Shown: piece by piece, positions 1 to 6,037 of the stretch
Numbering within the stretch: position 1 is the stretch's first letter
Layout: each line of letters opens with the position of its first letter
NCBI GenBank assembly: GCA_023392575.1
Contig: JAEVYV010000055.1
Location: forward strand, 1-6,529
Origin: Bacteroidota bacterium
GTDB lineage: Bacteria > Bacteroidota > Bacteroidia > Chitinophagales > Chitinophagaceae
Direction of reading: 5' to 3'
DNA: 6,529 nt
Position numbers and translations under genes: made by a program
The notes under the pieces: generated by a model
Told to the model about the DNA's origin: nothing
What the model saw: the letters and a program-made list of their open reading frames with translations, nothing else
Database searches by the model: none

Positions 1-1455
1 ACTGGTTAGGTAGACCAGGTGGGTGGCGTACTTGGGCACCGAGCGGTCGTTGCTGAGCTCCTGGATCTTGGGAATGTAGTGGTCCAGGCGGACAAACTCC
101 ACATAGCGGTTTTTGATCTTGCGGGCCTTGAACCAGTCGTACATCACCAGGAACAGAAAACCTCCCATGAGCACGGCCACATAACCTCCATGTGGGAATT
201 TTTCCATGTTGCCAAGCAAAAAACTAAACTCGATGGTAAAGTAAACCCCAAGATACAGCAGCACAAACACCGGCCTTATGCGGTGTATGATCAAATAGTT
301 GGCAAACAAAATAGACGTAGCGATCATGCATAAGGTAATGGCCAAACCATACGCTGCTTCCATGCTGGATGCTTTTCGAAAATGAAGCACCATGCCGATG
401 CAACCCAAAAACAACAGCAGGTTAATGGCGGGTATATAAAGCTGCCCTCTTGCTTCGGTGGGATATTTGATCCTGAGCTTGGGCCAAAGATTAAGGCGCA
501 TGGCTTCGCTGATCAGGGTAAAGGAACCGGAAATCAGGGCCTGGCTGGCAATGATGGCGGCAACTGTGGCAATGGAAATTCCAAAATAAAGAAACCACTC
601 CGGCATGATGCCATAGAAGGGATTAAACCCTCCGTCGATCATAGCCGCAGAGATGGGTTTATCGTGATAGTTGCTGAGCAGCCAGGCACCCTGTCCCAGA
701 TAATTTAGGATGAGGCAGGTTTTTACAAAAATCCAGGAATAGCGGATGTTCCATTTGCCGCAGTGGCCCAGATCGGAATAAAGAGCCTCTGCACCTGTGG
801 TACACAAAAAAACGCCCCCTAGTATATAAAAGCCCTTAGGGTATTTCAGCAGCAACTCCACTCCGTAATAAGGATTAAAGGCCCTGAACACATGCAGGTC
901 ATCGGAAAGGTGCATCACACCCAGAATGGCCAGCATCAGAAACCAACAGGTCATGACCGGGCCAAAGAATTTGCCAATAAAGGCCGTACCAAACTGCTGC
1001 AGAAAAAACAAAGCAGTTAAAATCCCAATGACCAGATAAACAATAGCTGTTTGGCTGACATGCGAAAGGGCCGGAATCTGCTTTAATCCTTCAATGGCCG
1101 AAGTAACGGAGATAGGAGGGGTGATCATCCCATCGGCCAACAAAGCTGCACCGCCAATCATGGCCGGAATCACCAGCCATTTTTTTCTGCGCCGGACCAG
1201 GGCAAATAAAGAAAAAATGCCGCCTTCACCCCGGTTGTCTGCATTGAGGGTAAGAATCACGTATTTAATGGTTGTTTGCAGGGTTAGGGTCCAGATGATC
1301 AGGGATAAAGAACCAATGACCAGGTCTTCGGAGATCGTTCGATTGCGCATGATGGCGTTCAGGACATAAAGAGGAGAAGTGCCGATGTCCCCGTAAATAA
1401 TTCCAAGAGCAATCAACAAACCAGCCAGAGAGGCCCTGTTTTGCGAATGAATCAT
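1..1455 (-). CDS. kup: KUP-family low-affinity potassium transporter (3' end beyond window)
   Basis: Inner-membrane K+ uptake protein of the KUP/HAK/KT family, generally proton-coupled. I translated the reverse strand from ATG at 1455 and found 485 codons without a stop to the window edge. The family is usually about 620-670 residues, so most of the membrane domain is present and the C-terminal cytoplasmic domain is missing. Seen: the signature GIIYGDIGTSPLYVL at residues 18-32, NADNRGEGGIFSL at 71-83, LADGMITPPISV at 106-117 and TTGAEALYSDLGH at 219-231. D23, E122 and E223 probably correspond to the acidic residues D23, E116 and E229 reported as important in E. coli Kup. Repeated hydrophobic stretches fit a 12-helix transporter. 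The ATG is chosen because it puts the signature where Kup proteins have it. The upstream frame stays open to a TAA near 1543 but offers no ATG. No Shine-Dalgarno sequence is seen. It is divergent from the gene at 1614 and shows no link to the right-hand operon. Confidence 0.97.
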   Translation of the reverse strand, partial: MIHSQNRASLAGLLIALGIIYGDIGTSPLYVLNAIMRNRTISEDLVIGSLSLIIWTLTLQTTIKYVILTLNADNRGEGGIFSLFALVRRRKKWLVIPAMIGGAALLADGMITPPISVTSAIEGLKQIPALSHVSQTAIVYLVIGILTALFFLQQFGTAFIGKFFGPVMTCWFLMLAILGVMHLSDDLHVFRAFNPYYGVELLLKYPKGFYILGGVFLCTTGAEALYSDLGHCGKWNIRYSWIFVKTCLILNYLGQGAWLLSNYHDKPISAAMIDGGFNPFYGIMPEWFLYFGISIATVAAIIASQALISGSFTLISEAMRLNLWPKLRIKYPTEARGQLYIPAINLLLFLGCIGMVLHFRKASSMEAAYGLAITLCMIATSILFANYLIIHRIRPVFVLLYLGVYFTIEFSFLLGNMEKFPHGGYVAVLMGGFLFLVMYDWFKARKIKNRYVEFVRLDHYIPKIQELSNDRSVPKYATHLVYLTS

Positions 1456-1613
1456 TGTGTATAAATTCTTTGTTCCAGCCAGCAGAGCGGTAACAGATAC
1501 AAACCGGCAAAACAAAATTGGGTACAAATATTTATAAAATCCTTATGCAGTCTTGCTATTTTTATTATTTACTTTTTGACATTCTCAGCCATTAAAAAAT
1601 AAACCCCTTTACC
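1456..1613. promoter_or_regulatory. AT-rich divergent intergenic region between kup and the DUF5362 gene
   Basis: This 158-base gap separates two genes transcribed away from each other, so it must hold both promoters. The part from about 1525 to 1605 is strikingly AT-rich. On the minus strand, AATATTTG at 1532-1525 differs by one base from the Bacteroidota -7 consensus TAnnTTTG and lies about 70 bases before the kup ATG, but I find no TTG at the expected -33 distance. On the plus strand no good -33/-7 pair is visible. I see no riboswitch, strong hairpin or small ORF. The regulatory role follows from gene orientation; the exact promoter elements are unproven. Confidence 0.4.
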
Positions 1614-2078
1614 ATGGAACAGGAATCCCGGGAGCTCTTTTCTCTGCAAATTGAACCGATTACCAAATCCTATTTATGGGAAACAGCCCGGTGGGCCAAA
1701 TTCCTTTCCATCATAGGCTTTATCTTCTGCATCCTCATCTTACTGGGTGGGCTTTTTTTTAGCTCGTTTTTCAGTTATTTCGCCCGAGAAAACGGGACCG
1801 TAGGCTCGGCAGAGGTTAACCCCACGGGTCTGGGCGTCAGCATGGCTTTCTTTTACCTGATTCTGGCTGTAGCGTATTTTTTTCCCTGTCTTTTTTTATA
1901 CCGGTTTGCTTCAAAAATGAAAACAGCACTTAGCGGCAATGCCCAGGACCAGCTGAACTTTTCTTTTCAAAACCTGAAGTCCCTTTTCAAATATTTTGGG
2001 ATCATCACCATTATTGCTTTGGCGATGTACGGCCTGGTGCTGGTATTAGCTGTTTTGGGACTGGCGGCCCGGGGTTGA
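1614..2078 (+). CDS. DUF5362-type small membrane protein
   Basis: Protein of 154 residues with no known function. Three hydrophobic segments are visible at about residues 30-53, 73-98 and 128-151. Between the second and third is a polar, probably cytoplasmic, stretch. The N-terminal segment ETARWAKFLSIIGFI (23-37), the LYRFASKMKTAL segment (95-106) after helix 2, and the FQNLKSLFKYFGI run (118-130) entering helix 3 resemble the DUF5362 family of Bacteroidota; this is from memory, without a profile search. There is no signal-peptide cleavage site, enzyme motif or metal ligand. The start is the first ATG after a TA-rich leader and has no Shine-Dalgarno sequence, as is common in this phylum. It appears monocistronic, divergent from kup and convergent with the RDD gene. 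I am confident it is a real gene and less so of the family name. Confidence 0.75.
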   Translation: MEQESRELFSLQIEPITKSYLWETARWAKFLSIIGFIFCILILLGGLFFSSFFSYFARENGTVGSAEVNPTGLGVSMAFFYLILAVAYFFPCLFLYRFASKMKTALSGNAQDQLNFSFQNLKSLFKYFGIITIIALAMYGLVLVLAVLGLAARG

Positions 2079-2200
2079 GCGCTTTCAAACCAACTTCCCA
2101 GGATTGCAGGACAAGCGGCGGATGGTTGTTTAGTGGCGTAAGCTATTGCTGCCATCCCTTATAAGCTGGCTCTGAATTTTTCAAAAACAACTGATTCTTT

Positions 2201-2995
2201 TTAATTGGCCGATAAATAATTGTAATCCTTCAGCAAGGTTTGTAAAAAATCAAATGGGGACAGGGTGGTGTTGATCCTGAGGTGCGCCTTGATTTTTTCT
2301 GCGGCCATTTCGGCCAGGGTATAGTCGTGACGCTTAATGGCCGTATCCAAAATGCCCTTTAATGAATTAATATCCCTGTCGCTCAATTGCATCACCTGCG
2401 GGAAGGAAGGAACATAGGTATCTGCCACATCCAGAAACACGGTATCGTAAATGGATTGTTTTTTGGTAGCATCAATGACCAGAGTATGTGCCAGCAAATC
2501 GCCCAGGCGCTGCTGTTTTCGGGAGTTTACCAAAATAAGATCCGTAAAAAGCAGTCCCAGGGGAATGCCCACTTTCCATAAAAAACTAAAATCGCCGGCC
2601 CTTGCCGCCATCGGGGCAAACAAAATGATGACCAGCGCCATATAATCGGAAGTGCGGATGAGCCAGCGGATCACATATTGGCCAATGCCGGGTTGTCCGC
2701 CGTTTTCGTTTACCACCCTTATGCGCATGATGCGTTTGCCAATGCTTTGCCCGTTCATGGTGATTTCGCAAATCAAATGATAGGTAACATAGGGGATCAT
2801 CAGCAACATAAACAAGGCCCATACCGCTTCGTCGCCCTCATTTCGGGCAAACCAGCTCAGGAACCGGGCCGCCACAATGATGTATACAATCAAGACAATG
2901 GTATCCAACACCCAGGCCAGCAGTCGTTTGTAAAACGGCGCTGCTTCAAATTCCAGATCGATATTAAAATTGGTGGCAACCCTTATAATTGACAT
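2201..2995 (-). CDS. RDD family membrane protein with C-terminal soluble extension
   Basis: Integral inner-membrane protein of 264 residues. The RDD domain covers about residues 18-175 and shows the three name-giving residues: R24 and D31 in FYKRLLAWVLDTIV at the start of helix 1, and D166 in QRLGDLLAHTLVI. The linker motif NGQSIGKRIMRIRVV (81-95) is typical of the family. Membrane segments are seen at about 27-47, 57-76, 117-128 and 139-156. Residues 177-264 form a polar, helix-rich tail without membrane segments, beyond the length of a minimal RDD protein. The molecular function of RDD proteins is largely unknown; one member has been reported to act in Na+/H+ exchange, but nothing here tests that. 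The gene is divergent from the SpoIIM-like operon across 92 bases, and RDD genes often neighbour SpoIIM/DUF4129/MoxR genes, so I infer a shared system. The ATG at 2995 is well placed. Confidence 0.93.
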   Translation of the reverse strand: MSIIRVATNFNIDLEFEAAPFYKRLLAWVLDTIVLIVYIIVAARFLSWFARNEGDEAVWALFMLLMIPYVTYHLICEITMNGQSIGKRIMRIRVVNENGGQPGIGQYVIRWLIRTSDYMALVIILFAPMAARAGDFSFLWKVGIPLGLLFTDLILVNSRKQQRLGDLLAHTLVIDATKKQSIYDTVFLDVADTYVPSFPQVMQLSDRDINSLKGILDTAIKRHDYTLAEMAAEKIKAHLRINTTLSPFDFLQTLLKDYNYLSAN

Positions 2996-3087
2996 GTGCG
3001 GAATTTAAAGCAATGGAAAAGATTCGGTTTCTTTTTCCATTGCAGCAATCGTAAAAATAGTATTTTACAACTTTAAAGCTACCTGTT
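2996..3087. promoter_or_regulatory. Divergent control region of the RDD gene and the SpoIIM-MoxR operon
   Basis: This 92-base gap between divergent starts must hold the promoters of both transcripts. For the plus-strand operon there is a possible Bacteroidota-type pair: TTG at 3040-3042 and TATTTTAC at 3061-3068, 18 bases apart. The -7 element has two mismatches to TAnnTTTG, so the match is weak. It would place transcription start roughly 10-15 bases before the TTG start codon. The TTG lies inside the right arm of the inverted repeat at 3010-3043, so a protein bound there could affect this promoter. No clear promoter is seen for the RDD direction. The regulatory assignment rests on orientation and spacing. 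Confidence 0.45.
3010..3043. repeat. Perfect 11-bp inverted repeat, 12-base spacer (candidate operator or leader hairpin)
   Basis: The arms GCAATGGAAAA (3010-3020) and TTTTCCATTGC (3033-3043) are exact reverse complements around a 12-base spacer. It is the longest perfect short inverted repeat I noticed by eye in the window, and it sits in the middle of the divergent region. As DNA it could bind a dimeric regulator serving both genes. As RNA on the RDD side it would fold into a stem ending 14 bases before the RDD ATG, which could affect translation. It is unlikely to be a terminator because both neighbouring genes point away from it. Its function is inferred from position only. Confidence 0.5.
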
Positions 3088-4053
3088 TTGCGCGAAGGCT
3101 TATTTATCAAAAAGAACAAGGACCGCTGGGAAAGAGTTCAGCAAAGGAACACCGCAGGCGCAGATGAAATGGCCACCGATTTTATTCAGCTGGTTGATGA
3201 TCTTGCTTACGCCAAAACATTTTATCCCAGCAGCCGGGTCACCCAATACATCAATTCCCTGGCCTCGGCCATTTATCTGAACATTTATAAAAACCGGAAG
3301 GAAGAATCCAACCGGTTGCTGAAATTTTGGAAATACGATGTGCCCCTGACCGTAAAAAAACACCATACGCTGATCCTTGTTGCCTTCATCATCTTTGCCC
3401 TGTTTTTTTCCGTTGGCTTTTTTTCGGCAGCCCATGAGCCGGGTTTTGTCCGGGAAGTTTTGGGCGACAGCTATGTTAACATGACAGAGGAAAACATTGA
3501 AAAAGGAAATCCCTTTGGGGTTTACCAGGATCCCAATTCCTTTGTGATGTTCCTCCGCATCATGGTGAATAATATCCTGGTTTCCTTTGTTTACTTTTTC
3601 CGGGGCATTTTGCTGGGCATTCCCAGCCTGGTTTCCTTAGGCAAGGAAGCCATCCGATTGGGCGCCTTTGAGCACATGTTTTATGTAAAAGGCCTGGGCG
3701 GCCAGGCGGTAACCACCGTACTTATTCACGGACTGCTGGAGCTAACCGCCATTATCATTGCCTGCGGCGCCGGTGTGGTTATGGGTACCAGTTTTCTTTT
3801 TCCCGGAACCCGCAGGCGGCTCGATGCCTTTCGGGAAGGGACCAAAGACGGCATTAAAATGATCATAGGCCTGATTCCGGTATTTGCAATTGCTGCTTTT
3901 TACGAAGGATTCATAACCCGGTATTATAAAATGCCGCTTTCGCTGAACCTGTTTTTGCTGCTTTCATCCGCAGTCTTTGTGGTGTGGTACTTCATTGTGT
4001 ACCCGGCCCGTTTGTCGAACCGCAGAAAAGGAGAGGAGCCAACCAATGAATAA
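3088..4053 (+). CDS. SpoIIM family (stage II sporulation protein M-like) membrane protein
   Basis: Multi-pass inner-membrane protein of 321 residues, first gene of the operon. The polar N-terminal 90 residues open with REGLFIKKNKDRWERVQ (2-18), the usual beginning of Bacteroidota SpoIIM-like proteins. Hydrophobic segments follow at about 95-113, 154-185 (long, perhaps two passes), 205-233, 256-276 and 285-306. Family-typical stretches are IHGLLELTAIIIACGAGVVMG (213-233, with H214 and E218) and AFYEGFIT (270-277). In Bacillus, SpoIIM works with SpoIID and SpoIIP in septal peptidoglycan remodelling. Nothing here points to sporulation, so the name marks homology only. The start must be TTG at 3088: the frame has a TAG at 3058, no upstream ATG, and the first internal ATG would remove the conserved N-terminus. 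The 3' end overlaps the next gene by 8 nt, and the purine-rich AAGGAGAGGAG at 4028-4038 inside this gene is a good ribosome-binding site for it. Confidence 0.92.
   Translation: MREGLFIKKNKDRWERVQQRNTAGADEMATDFIQLVDDLAYAKTFYPSSRVTQYINSLASAIYLNIYKNRKEESNRLLKFWKYDVPLTVKKHHTLILVAFIIFALFFSVGFFSAAHEPGFVREVLGDSYVNMTEENIEKGNPFGVYQDPNSFVMFLRIMVNNILVSFVYFFRGILLGIPSLVSLGKEAIRLGAFEHMFYVKGLGGQAVTTVLIHGLLELTAIIIACGAGVVMGTSFLFPGTRRRLDAFREGTKDGIKMIIGLIPVFAIAAFYEGFITRYYKMPLSLNLFLLLSSAVFVVWYFIVYPARLSNRRKGEEPTNE
4028..4038 (+). promoter_or_regulatory. Strong Shine-Dalgarno-like site for the DUF4129 gene
   Basis: AAGGAGAGGAG lies 7 bases before the ATG at 4046, inside the end of the SpoIIM-like gene. It is the only clear ribosome-binding site in this window, where other starts have none. 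It decides the start of the next gene: the longer reading from ATG at 3977 has no such site and would put 23 non-signal-like residues in front of an excellent signal peptide. Confidence 0.6.
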
Positions 4054-4822
4054 ATTCTCGGCACATACCAGATCCCTCTTGCTTCTTTTGTGGTTTTTTG
4101 CCCTTGGCCTTACCTCCGCGGCGGCCCAGGAGCAGGGTGCGGAGCCAACTATTGATTCCGCAGTAGTTAGTATTCAGGCCAACGAAGATTCCGAAGTTTT
4201 TTTTGATGCCGTGAGCGACTCCTCTTTAGTTGCGGCCCGTTCCGTTCCGGACAGCGTGATACAAAAAATGCGGGCAGACGGGGATTACTGGTATGTGAAC
4301 CAGGCGCCGGAGCGGCAAAAGCCCCAACAGGCAAATACAGAAACCAGCGAAAACTGGTTCCAGAAACAATGGTTTGCCCGGCTGATGTGGTTTTTGGTGA
4401 TCGGAAGCTTTGTAGTCATCCTGATCTGGTTTTTGGCCTCCAGCAATATCCGCCTGTTCCGCAACTCTTCGAAAGCCGGAGCGGAGGACATCGGCGAGGT
4501 GACTGAGGAAACCATCTTCACACTGGCTTATGAAAAAGAAATTCAAAAGGCTGTTGCCAGCCAAAATTACCGCCTGGCGGTAAGGCTATGGTACCTCTAT
4601 ACTTTAAAACAGCTTGCTGAAAATAATCTCATCCAGTACAAACAGGAAAAAACCGATAGGGAATATGTGCATGAGTTATACCAAACACCTCATTACAAAC
4701 CCTTTTTCCACCTGACCCGGCACTTTGAATACGCCTGGTACGGGAAATTTGAATTGTCGCCGGAGGCCTTCGCCCTGCTGCAAAAAGATTTTCTCAACTT
4801 TAAACAGCAGTTGCCGGCATGA
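4046..4822 (+). CDS. DUF4129 domain protein with signal peptide and one membrane helix
   Basis: Protein of 258 residues. Residues 1-27 form a signal peptide: basic MNKFSAHTR, a hydrophobic LLLLLWFFALGL core and an AAA-Q cleavage site near 27/28. Residues 28-112 are polar and low in complexity, probably periplasmic, ending in a PDSVIQKMRADGDYWYVN segment (68-85). One membrane helix spans 113-131. The cytoplasmic DUF4129 domain covers about 157-255 and shows its usual pattern: NYRLAVRLWYLYTLKQL (174-190), the QEKTDREYV motif (200-208), LTRHFEYAWYGKFELS (223-238). Signal peptide plus one helix gives periplasmic N-terminus and cytoplasmic C-terminus, so DUF4129 would face the MoxR ATPase. The domain has no known catalytic activity and is commonly encoded beside MoxR and DUF58 genes. 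It overlaps SpoIIM by 8 nt and the next gene by 4 nt (ATGA), so translation is probably coupled at both ends. Confidence 0.9.
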   Translation: MNKFSAHTRSLLLLLWFFALGLTSAAAQEQGAEPTIDSAVVSIQANEDSEVFFDAVSDSSLVAARSVPDSVIQKMRADGDYWYVNQAPERQKPQQANTETSENWFQKQWFARLMWFLVIGSFVVILIWFLASSNIRLFRNSSKAGAEDIGEVTEETIFTLAYEKEIQKAVASQNYRLAVRLWYLYTLKQLAENNLIQYKQEKTDREYVHELYQTPHYKPFFHLTRHFEYAWYGKFELSPEAFALLQKDFLNFKQQLPA

Positions 4823-6036
4823 AAAAATACAGCGTCTATATTGTTGCGGCCCTTGTTGTTCTTTTTTTGGGGGGCCTGATCGTTGCCAGCAGCAAAAAAC
4901 AAAAGCGGCGGATGGACGAACGCATCACGCTGCGCCAGGCTGATAAAATTCCTTATGGTACTGCAGCCGCCAAAACCTTGCTGCCGGTGCTTTTCCCCCA
5001 GGCTTCCGTGTATTACAACAAGGATTATCCTTCTTATTGGGATTCCATTGACACCGATACCCCGAACCAGGCGGTTATTTTAATGGCCGATTATTTCAAT
5101 GCGGACCAGGACGAACTGGCCCACCTGCTTTCTTTTGCCAGAGAAGGGAACTATGTTTTTATTGTCGCCAAATCATTCTCTTACGATGCGATTGAGTTCT
5201 TTCATTTTTCCTACAACGAAAGCTCGCTGGACCAATTGCTCAACGCAACGGACGACAGCCTGCGCATCCGACTGGAAAAACCTTTTTTTGCCTCCGATCA
5301 ACTATTTGTTTATCCAGGCAAAAAATACGAAAGCTCTTTTTATGCCCTGGATACCCTGCGCACCAAAGTACTGGGACGAACCCAGGAAGGCCGGCCGAAC
5401 TTTGTACAATTCCATGCCGGAAAGGGCCGTGTTTTTGTTCATGCAGCGCCCCTGGCCTTCAGCAATTATTTCATTTTGCACAAAAACAATCTGGAATACT
5501 ACCGCAACGCCCTGTCGGTAATTCCGCCTTCGGTTAAAAAGGTTTTATGGAATGAATATTACCTGGTAAAACCCCGAAGCGACAGGGAAGACGGTCCGAA
5601 TTGGTTGGGGGTGCTCCTGAAACAGCCTTCTTTTAAATGGGGCCTGTTGACGGGCATGGCCCTGCTGGTGCTGTTTGTTTTGCTGGGCATGCGCCGCAGG
5701 CAACGCATGATCCCGGCTTACCCCAAACCCAAAAACGATTCGCTGGACTTTGTAAAAACACTGGGGCGGCTGTACTATGACAAAAAGGATCATAAAAATC
5801 TGGCCCGGAAAATGGGTGCTTATTTTCTGGAGCATGTCAGAATCCGGTACAAGCTGTCCACGCAGGTTTTGGATGACGCTTTTGTGCAAAGCCTTCATTG
5901 GAAAACCAATTATCCGGCAGAGGACCTCGGGCAAATAGTGGACTTTATCAATTCACTGAACGAACTGCCGGCCATCACCGAGGGCCAGCTGTCGGGTTTT
6001 CACAAGCAGGTAGAATTGTTTTATCAAAACACATAA
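4819..6036 (+). CDS. DUF4350 domain membrane protein
   Basis: Protein of 405 residues. A first membrane helix at about 6-23 is followed by a very basic KKQKRR (26-31). The central region of about 240 residues carries the DUF4350 domain: ADKIPYGTAAAKTLLPVLFP (41-60), a hydrophobic AVILMADYF strand, then LAHLLSFAREGNYVFIVA, which resembles the alternating strand-helix pattern of a class I glutamine amidotransferase-like fold. I see no catalytic Cys-His-Glu set, so it is probably a binding domain. A second helix at 275-291 is followed by basic RRRQR and a helical tail of about 110 residues (LARKMGAYFLEHVRIRY and onward), likely cytoplasmic. The simplest topology has both ends inside and the DUF4350 region outside, but the basic stretch after helix 1 argues against this. 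The ATG overlaps the upstream TGA (ATGA). It contains a T7-G6 run at 4862-4874. Function unknown. Confidence 0.86.
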   Translation: MKKYSVYIVAALVVLFLGGLIVASSKKQKRRMDERITLRQADKIPYGTAAAKTLLPVLFPQASVYYNKDYPSYWDSIDTDTPNQAVILMADYFNADQDELAHLLSFAREGNYVFIVAKSFSYDAIEFFHFSYNESSLDQLLNATDDSLRIRLEKPFFASDQLFVYPGKKYESSFYALDTLRTKVLGRTQEGRPNFVQFHAGKGRVFVHAAPLAFSNYFILHKNNLEYYRNALSVIPPSVKKVLWNEYYLVKPRSDREDGPNWLGVLLKQPSFKWGLLTGMALLVLFVLLGMRRRQRMIPAYPKPKNDSLDFVKTLGRLYYDKKDHKNLARKMGAYFLEHVRIRYKLSTQVLDDAFVQSLHWKTNYPAEDLGQIVDFINSLNELPAITEGQLSGFHKQVELFYQNT

Positions 6037-6037
6037 A

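Noticed and set aside
19..1510. Several open frames on both strands within the kup region (19-333, 382-708, 1094-1369 plus; 1265-1510 minus)
   Set aside because: They are out-of-frame readings of the kup gene, whose correct frame is continuous and carries all family motifs; their translations show no domain.
1576..1581. TTGACA, a perfect E. coli-type -35 box upstream of the DUF5362 gene
   Set aside because: No matching -10 at a usable spacing; any -10 would leave a leader of only a few bases, and Bacteroidota use a different promoter consensus. Probably chance in an AT-rich region.
2113..2125. 13-base string AAGCGGCGGATGG repeated at about 4901-4913
   Set aside because: One match of this length is expected about by chance in a window this size; one copy is intergenic and the other coding, with no shared context.
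2120..2157. Inverted repeat GGATGG...CCATCC in the convergent gap, possible terminator
   Set aside because: Only 6 bp arms with a 26-base loop, a competing TGGC/GCCA pairing inside, and no T-run after it on either strand. The 122-base gap probably contains terminators but none is convincing.
3977..4045. Longer start for the DUF4129 protein at ATG 3977
   Set aside because: It would add 23 residues encoded in the overlapping end of the SpoIIM-like gene, without a ribosome-binding site, in front of a textbook signal peptide; ATG 4046 has a strong Shine-Dalgarno-like sequence.
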